From assembly GCF_009915685.1 (NCBI RefSeq), contig NZ_JAABLP010000007.1: a DNA stretch of 64,000 bases; one strand, 5' to 3'. Positions 32,837 to 43,710 of this stretch are shown in pieces (positions within the stretch are counted from its first letter, which is position 1; each line of letters starts with the position of its first letter). The DNA is from Pannonibacter tanglangensis. Its GTDB lineage: Bacteria > Pseudomonadota > Alphaproteobacteria > Rhizobiales > Stappiaceae. A program made the position numbers and the translations under genes. The notes under the pieces are model-generated. The model saw only the letters and a program-made list of their open reading frames with translations. It was not told the origin of the DNA and searched no databases.

Positions 32837-32848
32837 TAAATCGATTTA
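32837..32848. promoter_or_regulatory. Candidate LacI-type operator upstream of the sugar kinase
   Basis: TAAATCGATTTA is a perfect palindrome with the central CG typical of LacI-family sites. It lies 64 bp before the sugar kinase ATG in an otherwise GC-rich spacer and 134 bp from the divergent hydrolase start. No LacI-family gene is in the window. Confidence 0.4.
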
Positions 32849-32911
32849 AATGGTGGTCTCCCGCCACTCCGGCCCGCTGCCGGTTCGATCAGTCTTGCCG
32901 TGGAACCCTTC

Positions 32912-33832
32912 ATGACCGCTGCCATCGATCTTGTCTGCCTTGGCGAACCCATGGTGGAGCTCAACCAGCACCACGCCGGCGGGGCCTATCACCCCGGGTT
33001 CGGCGGAGACGTTTCCAACACGGCCGTCGCGGCTGCGCGCCAGGGCCTCCGCGTGGCCATGGCGACGGCGCTCGGGGCGGATGTCTTCGGCGACAGCCTG
33101 CGGGGACTGTGGACGGCCGAGGGGATCGACCATTCCGCCGTGCCCTCCGACCCTGAAGCGCCGACCGGGCTCTATTTCGTCACCCATGGTCCGGCTGGCC
33201 ATACCTTCTCCTATCGCCGGGCCGGATCGGCCGCCAGCCGGATGAGCCCCCGCAGCCTGCCACTGGATCTCATCTCCAGCGCGAAGGTGCTGCATTTTTC
33301 CGCCATCAGCCAGGCGATCTCGCCTTCGGCCTGCGATGCCTGCTTTGCGGCGACCGATGCGGCCCGCGCGGCCGGGCGGCTGGTCTCCTATGACACCAAC
33401 CTTCGTCTGGCGCTGTGGCCGCTGGCCCGCGCCCGCGCCGTCATCCGCGCCACCATCGGCCTCAGCGACATTGTCCTGCCGGGTCTGGACGACGCGCAGA
33501 AGCTCTGCGACGCGCAGGATGCCGATGGCATCGCCGACGAGCTGCTCGGGCTCGGTGCCAGGATCGTCGCCCTCACCATGGGCAGCGACGGTGTTCTGGT
33601 TGCCACCGCCGACCGGCGCGAACGCTTCGGGGCGCACAAGGTCGATGCGGTCGATGCGACTGGCGCCGGGGATGCCTTCGACGGTGCCTTCCTTGCCGAG
33701 TATCTGGCGACCGGCGACGCCTTTGCCGCCGCCCGTCATGCCAATGCCGCCGCGGCCCTCTCCGTCACCGGCTATGGTGCCGTCGCGCCGCTGCCGCGCC
33801 GGGCGGAGGTCGAGGCTTTCCTCGCGCGCTGA
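32912..33832 (+). CDS. PfkB-family sugar kinase (2-keto-3-deoxygluconate kinase-like)
   Basis: A 306-residue carbohydrate kinase. PfkB motif 1 is in PGFGGDVSNTAVAAARQG and motif 2 is VDATGAGDAFDGAFLAEYL, with the catalytic Asp in TGAGD. Similarity to KdgK-type enzymes is seen at CLGEPMVEL and SYDTNLRLALWPL. Likely reaction: ATP-dependent phosphorylation of a sugar acid or ketose; substrate not certain. The ATG at 32912 is preferred over GTG at 32900; neither has a strong ribosome binding site. Confidence 0.88.
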   Translation: MTAAIDLVCLGEPMVELNQHHAGGAYHPGFGGDVSNTAVAAARQGLRVAMATALGADVFGDSLRGLWTAEGIDHSAVPSDPEAPTGLYFVTHGPAGHTFSYRRAGSAASRMSPRSLPLDLISSAKVLHFSAISQAISPSACDACFAATDAARAAGRLVSYDTNLRLALWPLARARAVIRATIGLSDIVLPGLDDAQKLCDAQDADGIADELLGLGARIVALTMGSDGVLVATADRRERFGAHKVDAVDATGAGDAFDGAFLAEYLATGDAFAAARHANAAAALSVTGYGAVAPLPRRAEVEAFLAR

Positions 33833-33859
33833 GGCGCATCGGGCCGGTTCCGGGTTCAC

Positions 33860-33881
33860 CGTTGCGTCAATTGACGGAACG
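33860..33881. repeat. 22-bp near-perfect palindrome between sugar kinase and L,D-transpeptidase genes
   Basis: CGTTGCGTCAATTGACGGAACG is symmetric except for one base pair. It includes TTGACG, which could be a -35 element for the transpeptidase gene, with a loose ACCATA about 18 bases later. Operator or promoter function is inference. Confidence 0.4.
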
Positions 33882-34009
33882 TAACGGTTTGTTCACCATA
33901 ACTCCGGAAAAAAGACAGTGAGATCAGCCGGCCGCATGCCGATGCGGCCGGACGCGGTCTGGCTGCCGGATCCACCGGTTTCGTGACACCCCAACTGAGA
34001 GCCCCTGCC

Positions 34010-34633
34010 ATGCGGCTGCGCCTTCGCCTTCCCATCCTTGCGCTCTGCGCGGGTCTTGCCCTGCCGCCGCTGACCCCGGCCCCTGCGCTCGCCTTTGCGG
34101 ACAACAAGTTCTTCGATCCGGTGACGCAGGAATGGGTGGAGCTGAAGGTCACGCCCGAGGTTGCCGGCAAGATCGCCCGGCGCAAGTTCAAGCGGAAGGT
34201 GGTCGATTTCAACGGTCCCGAAGCCCCGGGAACCATCATCGTCGACACCGAGGCACGTGCCCTGTACCACGTCCTGGAAGGTGGGGAGGCCATGCGCTAC
34301 GGCATCGGTGTCGGCCGCGACGGCTTCACCTGGCAGGGCGTGCAGAAGGTCACCCGCAAGGCGGAGTGGCCGGGCTGGACGCCGCCGCCGGAAATGATCG
34401 CCCGCGAGCGCAAGAAGGGCCGCAAGCTGCCGGCCTTCATGCCCGGCGGACCGAACAATCCGATGGGCGCACGCGCGCTCTACCTCGGCAACACGATCTA
34501 CCGGATCCACGGCACCAACGAGGACTGGAGCATCGGCCAGGCCGTGTCCTCCGGCTGCTTCCGCATGTGGAACGACGATGTCGAACACCTCTACAGCCAG
34601 GTGCCGGTCGGAGCGACCGTGATCATTCGCTGA
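34010..34633 (+). CDS. L,D-transpeptidase, secreted (ErfK/YbiS/YcfS/YnhG family)
   Basis: A 207-residue periplasmic protein with a signal peptide (MRLRLRLPILALCAGLALPP). The YkuD catalytic motif H-x14-SxGCxR-M is seen as YRIHGTNEDWSIGQAVSSGC with the nucleophilic Cys. Such enzymes make 3-3 peptidoglycan cross-links or anchor lipoproteins. The ATG at 34010 gives the cleanest signal peptide; GTG at 33983 is in frame. A 30-nt hairpin repeat follows the stop. Confidence 0.92.
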   Translation: MRLRLRLPILALCAGLALPPLTPAPALAFADNKFFDPVTQEWVELKVTPEVAGKIARRKFKRKVVDFNGPEAPGTIIVDTEARALYHVLEGGEAMRYGIGVGRDGFTWQGVQKVTRKAEWPGWTPPPEMIARERKKGRKLPAFMPGGPNNPMGARALYLGNTIYRIHGTNEDWSIGQAVSSGCFRMWNDDVEHLYSQVPVGATVIIR

Positions 34634-34716
34634 CCGGCACAGCCGGTCAAAATCTCATTGTTTCCGGCAAAGCCGGTCAAAGTCGCGTTGTTCCCGGCAA
34701 AGCCGGGCTCAAAGAG
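34634..34716 (+). repeat. 30-nt hairpin-bearing tandem repeat after the L,D-transpeptidase gene
   Basis: Two full units and one partial unit start right after the TGA at 34631-34633. Each has CCGGCAAAGCCGG (or CCGGCACAGCCGG), a 5-bp stem with a three-base loop, then GTCAAA and TTGTTT or TTGTTC, so each resembles a mini-terminator. The sequence is not seen elsewhere in the window. Confidence 0.75.
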
Positions 34717-34773
34717 GATGGGGCCGGCAGCTCCGCTCCGGGCTCGGCAGCAGTCGCGCCCGTCGGGCTGCCC

Positions 34774-35976
34774 TCAGGCCAGCCGCAGCGCAAAGAGCGG
34801 GCGGGGATCCCGGAAGCCGGCGAGATGGAAGTCGCCAACCGGTTCCGCGTCCCGCCCGGCATATCCGGCGATGTCCTCCGTCAGCAGCACATGCTGACGC
34901 AAGTCCTTGGTCAGGGCTTCCATGCGGGCGGCGGCGTGGACAGTCTGGCCGATGACCGAGAAGGTCAGCCGGTTGGCGATGCCGATGTTGCCGAACATCA
35001 CGCGCCCGACCGACAGGGCAATGCCCGCCTTCAGCGGTGCGGTGCCCTCCAGCAGATCGGCGACATCAAGCGCCCGCAGCCGGGCGGCGCTCATCCTCGC
35101 TGCTGCCAGGGCCCGGGCGGCGGCCGGCTGCAGCCCTTCGGCGGCGATCGGGAAGATGCCCAGCACCGCATCGCCGATGAAGTCGAGGATCTCGCCCCCT
35201 TGCGCCTCCACCGCGCCGGCGGTGGCATCGAAGTAACGGTTCAGCAGGCGCAGGTAGCGGTCCGGCCCGAGCTTTTCGGCGTGTGCGGTTGATTCGCGCA
35301 TGTCGCAATAGAAGATCACGGCCTCGATGCTCTGACCGTCGCCGTGGCGGATCTGGCCGTTCAGCACCTGTGTCCCGGCCCAGCGGCCGAGATAGGTCTC
35401 CGCCACCGTCCGGGTGATCTGGGCCTGGACATTGGCGCGCACGGCCAGAGCCAGCCGCTTCTGCAGATAGCCAATGGCAGAGATGTCGGCATCGGTGAAG
35501 CCGCCGGGACGGCGTGTCGCCCAGCTGACCAGAACCCCCGTGTTGCCGTGGTTTTCCTCGACGGATGGCAGCTCGAAGGGGGTCGACAGGACCAGATAGT
35601 CGGCGAAACCCTGGCCCTTCAGCTCGGCAAGCAGCGGGAACTCGCTGTCCGGGGCGCTGCGATCAAGCTGCCGGCGGAACTGCCGCTCGCCGTTGCGCCA
35701 GACCCGGCGCATCGGACTTTTCAGCCAGGCCTCGGTCTCTTCCTGCTCGTGCCGGAACTTCTCGTGCTCCACGGGCGTCTCGGGCCGCCAGAACACGCTT
35801 TCCGTTTCGATCAGCGGGTGCAGCGTGGCCCAGGCGAGCAAGGCCCGGTCAACGGGGATGCCCATCTGGCACAGGCGCTGGCAGAGGCCCTCGAACATCG
35901 TCGCCATGGTCGGCGTGCCAAGTGCCAGGCTGATCAGCCAGTCCTCGACACCCTCGATCTTCTCGTTCGTCTGCAT
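34774..35976 (-). CDS. Class III adenylate/guanylate cyclase
   Basis: A 400-residue protein. The C-terminal ~190 residues form a class III cyclase domain: metal-binding Asp in IFYCDMREST, second Asp in GEILDFIGDAVLGIFP, and the ribose/base region RLTFSVIGQTVHAAARMEAL. The N-terminal half lacks membrane helices and looks like a soluble sensor domain, GAF-like (GVLVSWATRRPGGFTDADIS then a helix). ATP or GTP preference cannot be told; the canonical substrate-specifying lysine/aspartate pair was not located by eye. The ATG at 35976 follows AGAGAAATCGCG. It is transcribed alone; a palindromic repeat element lies upstream. Confidence 0.9.
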   Translation of the reverse strand: MQTNEKIEGVEDWLISLALGTPTMATMFEGLCQRLCQMGIPVDRALLAWATLHPLIETESVFWRPETPVEHEKFRHEQEETEAWLKSPMRRVWRNGERQFRRQLDRSAPDSEFPLLAELKGQGFADYLVLSTPFELPSVEENHGNTGVLVSWATRRPGGFTDADISAIGYLQKRLALAVRANVQAQITRTVAETYLGRWAGTQVLNGQIRHGDGQSIEAVIFYCDMRESTAHAEKLGPDRYLRLLNRYFDATAGAVEAQGGEILDFIGDAVLGIFPIAAEGLQPAAARALAAARMSAARLRALDVADLLEGTAPLKAGIALSVGRVMFGNIGIANRLTFSVIGQTVHAAARMEALTKDLRQHVLLTEDIAGYAGRDAEPVGDFHLAGFRDPRPLFALRLA

Positions 35977-36078
35977 CGCGATTTCTCTGTGAACGGACCG
36001 GCACCACCAGCCTTGCTTGCCAAAGCCCGAAAAGTCAAAGGCCGGCGTCAGAATGCTGACAAACCTCGACCTCACCGT

Positions 36079-36210
36079 CGTCATCCCGGCCAAGCGTCAG
36101 CGCCGAGCCGGGACCGGAGAGTCGAGGCCTCTATAATTCAATTCGCTATACCCGGAGAGACCTTGGCTCTCCGGTCCCGGATCTCCGCTTCGCTCTCGTC
36201 CGGGATGACG
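36079..36210. repeat. Interspersed palindromic repeat element (REP/RIME-like) upstream of secA
   Basis: The 132-bp element is bounded by the 11-nt inverted ends CGTCATCCCGG (36079-36089) and CCGGGATGACG (36200-36210). Nested inside is a perfect 14-bp inverted repeat, CCGGGACCGGAGAG at 36108-36121 and CTCTCCGGTCCCGG at 36167-36180, around an AT-rich core. GTCATCCCGG...CCGGGATGAC ends are familiar from intergenic repeats in Rhizobiales. Non-autonomous origin is inference. Confidence 0.75.
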
Positions 36211-36235
36211 GAGGAAGGTCTGCCGGCGGTCAAAA

Positions 36236-36260
36236 AAAGGCCGGCGCAAGGCCGGCCTTT
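36236..36260 (-). terminator. Rho-independent terminator of secA
   Basis: Perfect 10-bp stem AAAGGCCGGC / GCCGGCCTTT with a five-base loop, followed on the minus strand by seven T residues (complement of 36232-36238). It begins 20 bp after the secA stop. Confidence 0.88.
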
Positions 36261-36280
36261 CTTGTCGGTGCCCTGTCCGG

Positions 36281-39070
<2,790 letters not shown>

Positions 39071-39346
39071 GTGGCGGTCCTTCCAGATGGCGGGCGACGG
39101 AGGATCGGTCTGATCCGGCGCTGCCCTCAAAAAAATCTCATTTGCGATCCATGGTCTGCCCGCTGCCCCTTGGAGAGCGGTGGGCAAGGCATGACCACGG
39201 CGTGGCGTCAGGGTTCTGACGCGCCGTTCGACAGATAAGAGGGGGTCGAATGCTTGTCAACGTCGCCGGTTTGCGCAAGTTTGCAGCGCCTGCCGGCCTC
39301 GATCTCCCGAGGCATGCGTTCAAGAGTTCAGATACAAGGACACCCC

Positions 39347-40210
39347 ATGTTCCGTTCCTTCCTGCGCCAGCCCCTGCGCTCCGCCCTGATCGCGGCCACC
39401 GCGCTGACGCTTTCCGCAACGTCGCTGTCGGCGCAGCAGCCTGACGACGTGGTCGCCCGGGTCGGCGACACCGTGATCACCGAAGCCGACATCGCCTTCG
39501 CCGCCCGTGACCTCGGCGCCGAGCTGCAGCGGTTCCCGCCGGCCCAGTGGCGCTCGATCCTGACCGACGTGCTGGTCGACATGACGCTGCTGGCCAAGGA
39601 AGCGGAGAAGGAAGGCCTGCAGAAGGACGAGGACTTCCAGCGCCAGGTGAAGTTCCTCACCACCCAGGCCCTGCGCAACGCCTATGTCTCGCAGAAGCTG
39701 GAAGCCACGATCACCGAGGCCGACCTCAAGGCTGCCTATGACGCCGAGCTTGCCACCTTCAAGGGCGAGGAAGAGGTGCGGGCACGTCATATCCTGGTCG
39801 ACACCAAGGAAGCGGCCGAGAAGCTCATCAAGGATCTCGACGGCGGTGCGGACTTCGCCGAGCTGGCCAAGGCCAACTCCAGCGACGGGTCTGCAGCGGC
39901 CGGCGGCGATCTCGGCTTCTTTACCAAGGGCCGTATGGTTCCGGAGTTCGAGACGGCAGCCTTCGCCCTCGAGCCGGGCAAGTACACCAAGGAGCCGGTC
40001 CAGACCCAGTTCGGCTGGCACGTGCTCAAGGTCGACGAGAAGCGCATCCAGCCGGCGCCGGCCTTCGAGGACGTGCAGGATGGGCTGCGCAACAAGCTCA
40101 TGCGTGACCGTTACACCAAGCTGATGACGGACCTGAAGGCCGCCAACAAGGTCGAGATCGTCAAGCCGGACGTTCCCGCCGCCGACCCGGCCAAGCCGGC
40201 GCAGCAGTAA
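39347..40210 (+). CDS. Periplasmic peptidyl-prolyl isomerase, parvulin type (PpiC/SurA-like)
   Basis: A 287-residue secreted foldase with a signal peptide (RSALIAATALTLSATSLSAQ). An N-terminal SurA-type helical region (residues ~28-130) is followed by a parvulin domain (EVRARHILVDTKEAA to FGWHVLKVDEKR), then a C-terminal tail rich in Pro, Ala and Lys. It catalyses proline isomerisation and may chaperone envelope proteins. The ATG at 39347 follows CAAGGACACCCC. It faces away from secA, and argJ follows 197 bp downstream. Confidence 0.9.
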   Translation: MFRSFLRQPLRSALIAATALTLSATSLSAQQPDDVVARVGDTVITEADIAFAARDLGAELQRFPPAQWRSILTDVLVDMTLLAKEAEKEGLQKDEDFQRQVKFLTTQALRNAYVSQKLEATITEADLKAAYDAELATFKGEEEVRARHILVDTKEAAEKLIKDLDGGADFAELAKANSSDGSAAAGGDLGFFTKGRMVPEFETAAFALEPGKYTKEPVQTQFGWHVLKVDEKRIQPAPAFEDVQDGLRNKLMRDRYTKLMTDLKAANKVEIVKPDVPAADPAKPAQQ

Positions 40211-40228
40211 CCGCCGTCCGGCGTCAGC

Positions 40229-40258
40229 CCGATCCGGCCCGATCCGGCCCGTTCGGGC
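40229..40258 (+). repeat. 10-nt tandem repeat after the ppiC-like gene
   Basis: Three units of CCGATCCGGC, the last as CCGTTCGGGC, about 20 bp after the TAA stop. It does not repeat the stop codon. Short and degenerate. Confidence 0.55.
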
Positions 40259-40407
40259 TATTCCCCTGTCGTTCCCGCCCGGTGTCCGCGACCACCGGGC
40301 GGGGCAGCAATGCCTGTGCGCAGCTGCCCGCGCGGGATGTGAAAGCGGTTGCGCTGCTTTCGCCCGTCAGGCAACTCTGCCCTGCCTTTCCAGTTCACGA
40401 GGTCATC

Positions 40408-41649
40408 ATGTCGACCGAGATTTCTCCGCTCGCCCCCAAGTCCTACCCCGACATGCCGGTGATCGAGGGCGTCCGCTTCTCCACGGCTGCGGCCGGCATC
40501 AAGTACAAGGGGCGGACCGATGTCCTCCTCGTGCTGCTTGATGAAGGGACCGAGGTGGCGGGCGTGTTCACCCGGTCGCTGTGCCCGTCGGCCCCGGTCG
40601 ACTGGTGCCGCGCCAACCTGCCGACCGGCCGTGCGCGGGCGCTGCTCGTCAACTCCGGCAATGCCAATGCCTTCACCGGCAAGAAGGGCAAGGCGGCGGT
40701 CGAGCTCTCCGCCGGCATCGTCGGCAAGGCGGTCGGCTGTGCCGACAGCGAGATCTATCTGGCCTCCACCGGCGTGATCGGCGAGCCGCTGCCGGCCGAC
40801 CGGTTCACCGGGGTCATCGACGCGCTGGTGGCCGGGGCGGCTGCCGGATCCTGGCTCGAGACGGCCAAGGCGATCATGACGACCGACACCTTCCCGAAGG
40901 TGGCCACGCGGACCGTCGATCTCGGCGGCACGCCGGTCACGCTCAACGGCATCGCCAAGGGTGCGGGCATGATCGCGCCGGACATGGCCACCATGTTGTC
41001 CTTCCTCTTCACCGATGCGCCGATTGCCGCGCCGGTGCTGCAGGCGTTGCTGTCCGAGGCGGTCGGCGGCAGCTTCAACGCGATCACGGTCGACAGCGAC
41101 ACGTCCACGTCCGACACGGCGCTGCTGTTTGCCACCGGAAAGGCGGCCGCGCGCGGGGCCCCGACGATTGCCGACGTGGCTGACCCGCGCCTGTCCGCCT
41201 TCCGCACCGCGCTCGGCGAGGTCATGCTGGACCTGGCGCACCACATCGTCCGCGACGGCGAGGGCGCGCGCAAGTTCGTCGAGGTTCGCGTCGAGGGCGC
41301 CGTCAACGACGCCTCCGCAAAGCGCATCGCGCTGTCGATCGCCAATTCGCCGCTGGTCAAGACCGCGATTGCCGGCGAGGACGCCAACTGGGGCCGTGTG
41401 GTCATGGCGGTCGGCAAGGCCGGCGAGCCGGCGGACCGCGATCGCCTGGCGATCTGGTTCGGCGATGTGCGGGTGGCGGTCGATGGCGAGCGGGATCCTG
41501 ATTACTCCGAAGCTGCCGCCTCTGCGGTCATGGAGCAGGAGAACATTGCAATCCGCGTCAACCTTGGGCTGGGTGACGGCACGGCCCGCGTGTGGACCTG
41601 CGATCTCACCAAGGCCTATGTTGAAATCAACGGCGATTACCGGAGCTGA
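40408..41649 (+). CDS. argJ: Bifunctional ornithine acetyltransferase / N-acetylglutamate synthase
   Basis: A 413-residue protein of arginine biosynthesis. It self-cleaves before the Thr of the conserved IAPDMATMLSFLF segment to give alpha and beta chains; that Thr is the catalytic nucleophile. KGAGMIAPDMATM and NSGNANAFTG are the clearest matches. The frame extends to 40282, but the ATG at 40408 gives the usual MSTEISPLAPKSYP start with a GAGG site. Its neighbour mutT begins 69 bp later. Confidence 0.95.
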   Translation: MSTEISPLAPKSYPDMPVIEGVRFSTAAAGIKYKGRTDVLLVLLDEGTEVAGVFTRSLCPSAPVDWCRANLPTGRARALLVNSGNANAFTGKKGKAAVELSAGIVGKAVGCADSEIYLASTGVIGEPLPADRFTGVIDALVAGAAAGSWLETAKAIMTTDTFPKVATRTVDLGGTPVTLNGIAKGAGMIAPDMATMLSFLFTDAPIAAPVLQALLSEAVGGSFNAITVDSDTSTSDTALLFATGKAAARGAPTIADVADPRLSAFRTALGEVMLDLAHHIVRDGEGARKFVEVRVEGAVNDASAKRIALSIANSPLVKTAIAGEDANWGRVVMAVGKAGEPADRDRLAIWFGDVRVAVDGERDPDYSEAAASAVMEQENIAIRVNLGLGDGTARVWTCDLTKAYVEINGDYRS

Positions 41650-41718
41650 TCCGCTGTCGTTGCAGCATTGACCGGGCGCTGCGCTGCCGGCGCCCGGTAT
41701 TGTCCAGAATTGGAACAC

Positions 41719-42129
41719 ATGGTCATGCGGATTGTTCTCGTCGTTGCTTGCGCCTTGATCGACCCCGACGGGCGGATCCTGATTGCACAGCGTCCGGAGG
41801 GCAAGAATCTCGCAGGTTTGTGGGAGTTTCCGGGCGGAAAGATCGAGCCGGGCGAGCGGCCCGAACAAAGCCTCATCCGGGAACTCGCCGAAGAGCTCGA
41901 CATCAGCGTTAAGGAAGCGTGCCTCGCGCCGCTGACCTTCGCCAGTTACGCTTACGAAGATTTTCACCTCCTCATGCCACTCTACGTGTGTCGTCGGTGG
42001 GAAGGCACTCCCCGGTCGCGCGAAGGTCAGGCCCTGAAATGGGTCCGGGCCGGCAAGTTGCGCGACTATCCCATGCCTCCGGCCGATGAACCGCTGATCC
42101 CCCATCTGATCGGGCTGGTCGGCGCCTGA
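41719..42129 (+). CDS. mutT: 8-oxo-dGTP diphosphatase / Nudix hydrolase (MutT)
   Basis: A 136-residue Nudix enzyme: the box GGKIEPGERPEQSLIRELAE-EL follows the pattern Gx5Ex7REUxEExGU. MutT removes oxidised dGTP and prevents A:T to C:G transversion. The start ATG may be at 41719 or 41725 (MRIVLVV). The GC of its first 270 bases is somewhat lower than that of its neighbours. Position after argJ is common in alphaproteobacteria. Confidence 0.92.
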   Translation: MVMRIVLVVACALIDPDGRILIAQRPEGKNLAGLWEFPGGKIEPGERPEQSLIRELAEELDISVKEACLAPLTFASYAYEDFHLLMPLYVCRRWEGTPRSREGQALKWVRAGKLRDYPMPPADEPLIPHLIGLVGA

Positions 42130-42170
42130 AACGCGTATCGCAGCCAAGGACTGGCTGCCGGAGAGCAGGG

Positions 42171-42392
42171 ATGTCCGCTCGCAGCCGTGCCGTTCGCCCT
42201 CTGGGCCGCTTCCGCTCTCTTGCCCGTCGCTTCCTCAGCGACGAGCGCGGAACAACCATGGTCGAGTATGGCCTGCTGGTTGCCATGATCTCGCTGGCCA
42301 TCGTCACCACGCTGATGGTGATCCGCGACGAGATCCTCAACGATTTCACGACGATCGCCGACACGCTGAAGGGCGATACGCTCAGCAAGTGA
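42171..42392 (+). CDS. Flp-family type IVb pilin
   Basis: A 73-residue prepilin. A basic leader (RSRAVRPLGRFRSLARRF) ends in ERG, then TTMVEYGLLVAMISLAIV, matching the processing site G|xxxxEY and hydrophobic N-terminus of Flp pilins. Flp subunits are exported by Tad systems, but no tad gene is in this window, so it is an orphan or works with a distant locus. The gene begins 41 bp past mutT; the downstream methyltransferase gene converges on it with a 10-bp gap. Confidence 0.88.
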   Translation: MSARSRAVRPLGRFRSLARRFLSDERGTTMVEYGLLVAMISLAIVTTLMVIRDEILNDFTTIADTLKGDTLSK

Positions 42393-42402
42393 GGCGGGCG
42401 CG

Positions 42403-43308
42403 TCAGTCGCCCGCGGCGTTCCCGCCGGCCTGCCGCGGACTTGCCGCCAGCGCATCGGCCAGGCGCATCTGGGCGGAGCCCGGTTTCAATGGCTTCTGCT
42501 GGCTCTTGTGCGGGGCCCATCCCGACAGATAGACGATCTGGAACGTGGCGCGGATGCGACCGTCCGCGTCGGCGTGGTCGCGGGCATAAAGCTCGGCCGC
42601 CCGCAGGAACACCGCGCGCGGCAGCGGCTTGCGGCTGCGTTCGGTCAGGACGGAGGTCCCGCCCATGGCCTTGAGGTCCTGCATCAGCCCGAAGAGACTG
42701 TCATAGCGCACGGTCAGCCGGTCCGTGTCGGTGACCGGCAGCGCGAAGCCCGCCCGCTGCAGCAGTGCGCCCAGGTCACGCGTGTCGGCGAAGGGGGCCA
42801 CGCGCGGGCCTGCGCCGCCGGTCACGTCCAGTTCGGCCCGCATCAGGCAGTCGCGCAGCTCAGCCAGCGTGTCACCGCCCAGCACCGCCCCCAGGAACAG
42901 GCCGTCCGGCTGCAGCGCGCGGCGGATCTGGATCAGCGCGCCGGGGAGGTCGTTGACCAGCTGCAGCGACAGGGCCGAGGCGATCAGGCCGATGGATCCG
43001 TCGCGCAGCGGCAGCAGGGCGTCATCGCAGATGAAATCCGGCGGCGGCAGGCCGGGGTCGGCGAGAAACAGGTCGGCGCGCAGCACCTGGCTCGCCCGTC
43101 CGCTGTCCCGCAGCGCCGCAGTGAGGCGACCGGTGTGCCCCCCGAGATCGACCGCCGTGTCGAACACGCGCGTCACGGCGGCCAGCCGGTCAGCCAGATC
43201 CTCGACGACGGCCGCCAGCAGGAAGTCGGCTCCGTCGGTCCGGGCGGCAAGCGCGCGGCGGCGGCGGCTGGCCAGCAGCGTGCGGTCGAACAGATCCATC
43301 TCGGCCAT
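42403..43308 (-). CDS. SAM-dependent methyltransferase (class I)
   Basis: A 301-residue protein beginning MAEMDLFDRTLLASRRRRA. The SAM-binding motif I is AVDLGGHTGRLTAAL and the following acidic strand is in RADLFLAD; the pattern matches BioC/NDUFAF5-like methyltransferases, which are common next to comF in alphaproteobacteria. An RRRRALAARTDGADFLL lead is also typical. The ATG at 43308 follows AGGAACCGCCCG; ATG at 43299 is an alternative. It diverges from comF across a 402-bp region that contains a 27-nt repeat. Confidence 0.88.
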   Translation of the reverse strand: MAEMDLFDRTLLASRRRRALAARTDGADFLLAAVVEDLADRLAAVTRVFDTAVDLGGHTGRLTAALRDSGRASQVLRADLFLADPGLPPPDFICDDALLPLRDGSIGLIASALSLQLVNDLPGALIQIRRALQPDGLFLGAVLGGDTLAELRDCLMRAELDVTGGAGPRVAPFADTRDLGALLQRAGFALPVTDTDRLTVRYDSLFGLMQDLKAMGGTSVLTERSRKPLPRAVFLRAAELYARDHADADGRIRATFQIVYLSGWAPHKSQQKPLKPGSAQMRLADALAASPRQAGGNAAGD

Positions 43309-43397
43309 CGGGCGGTTCCTTGCGGCAGGTCCTTGCGGGGAGTGGCGGGCCGTCGGCACAGCGCCCGCCGGGCTTTGCCTCCGTATATGCTGCCCGA

Positions 43398-43505
43398 CCT
43401 GTGAAGGTCAAAACAGGGAATGCACCTGTAAAGGTCAAAACCGGGAATGCCCCTGTAAAGGTCAAAACAGGGAATGCTCCTGCCAACCTCGGGGCCGGGA
43501 ATGCG
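43398..43505. repeat. 27-nt tandem repeat in the methyltransferase/comF divergent spacer
   Basis: Units at 43398, 43425, 43452 and 43479, three well conserved (CCTGTAAAGGTCAAAACAGG then GAATGCC) and the fourth degenerate. CCTGT...ACAGG gives each a 5-bp inverted repeat around AAGGTCAAA. No spacers differ between units, so it is not a CRISPR. It occupies the promoter region shared by the two divergent genes. Confidence 0.85.
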
Positions 43506-43710
43506 GCGGCAAAGTGCCGGACGGGAAGTGCAACCGGAAACGGCAGAACGTGCTAGGCTGATCCTTGCATCCGGAAACTGGGCCGTCCGTCGGGGCGGGC
43601 ACTCCGCCTGCGGTGCGGGGCCATCGCCGGCCGTGTCCCGACCGGTCCGGATCGAGCCTCGCCCGCATGGAGCCTTGCCCTGATGGAGGCTGGCCCTGAT
43701 GGAGCCTGCA

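Noticed and set aside
43398..43505. CRISPR array
   Set aside because: Repeats are directly adjacent with no spacers, only four units, and no cas genes.
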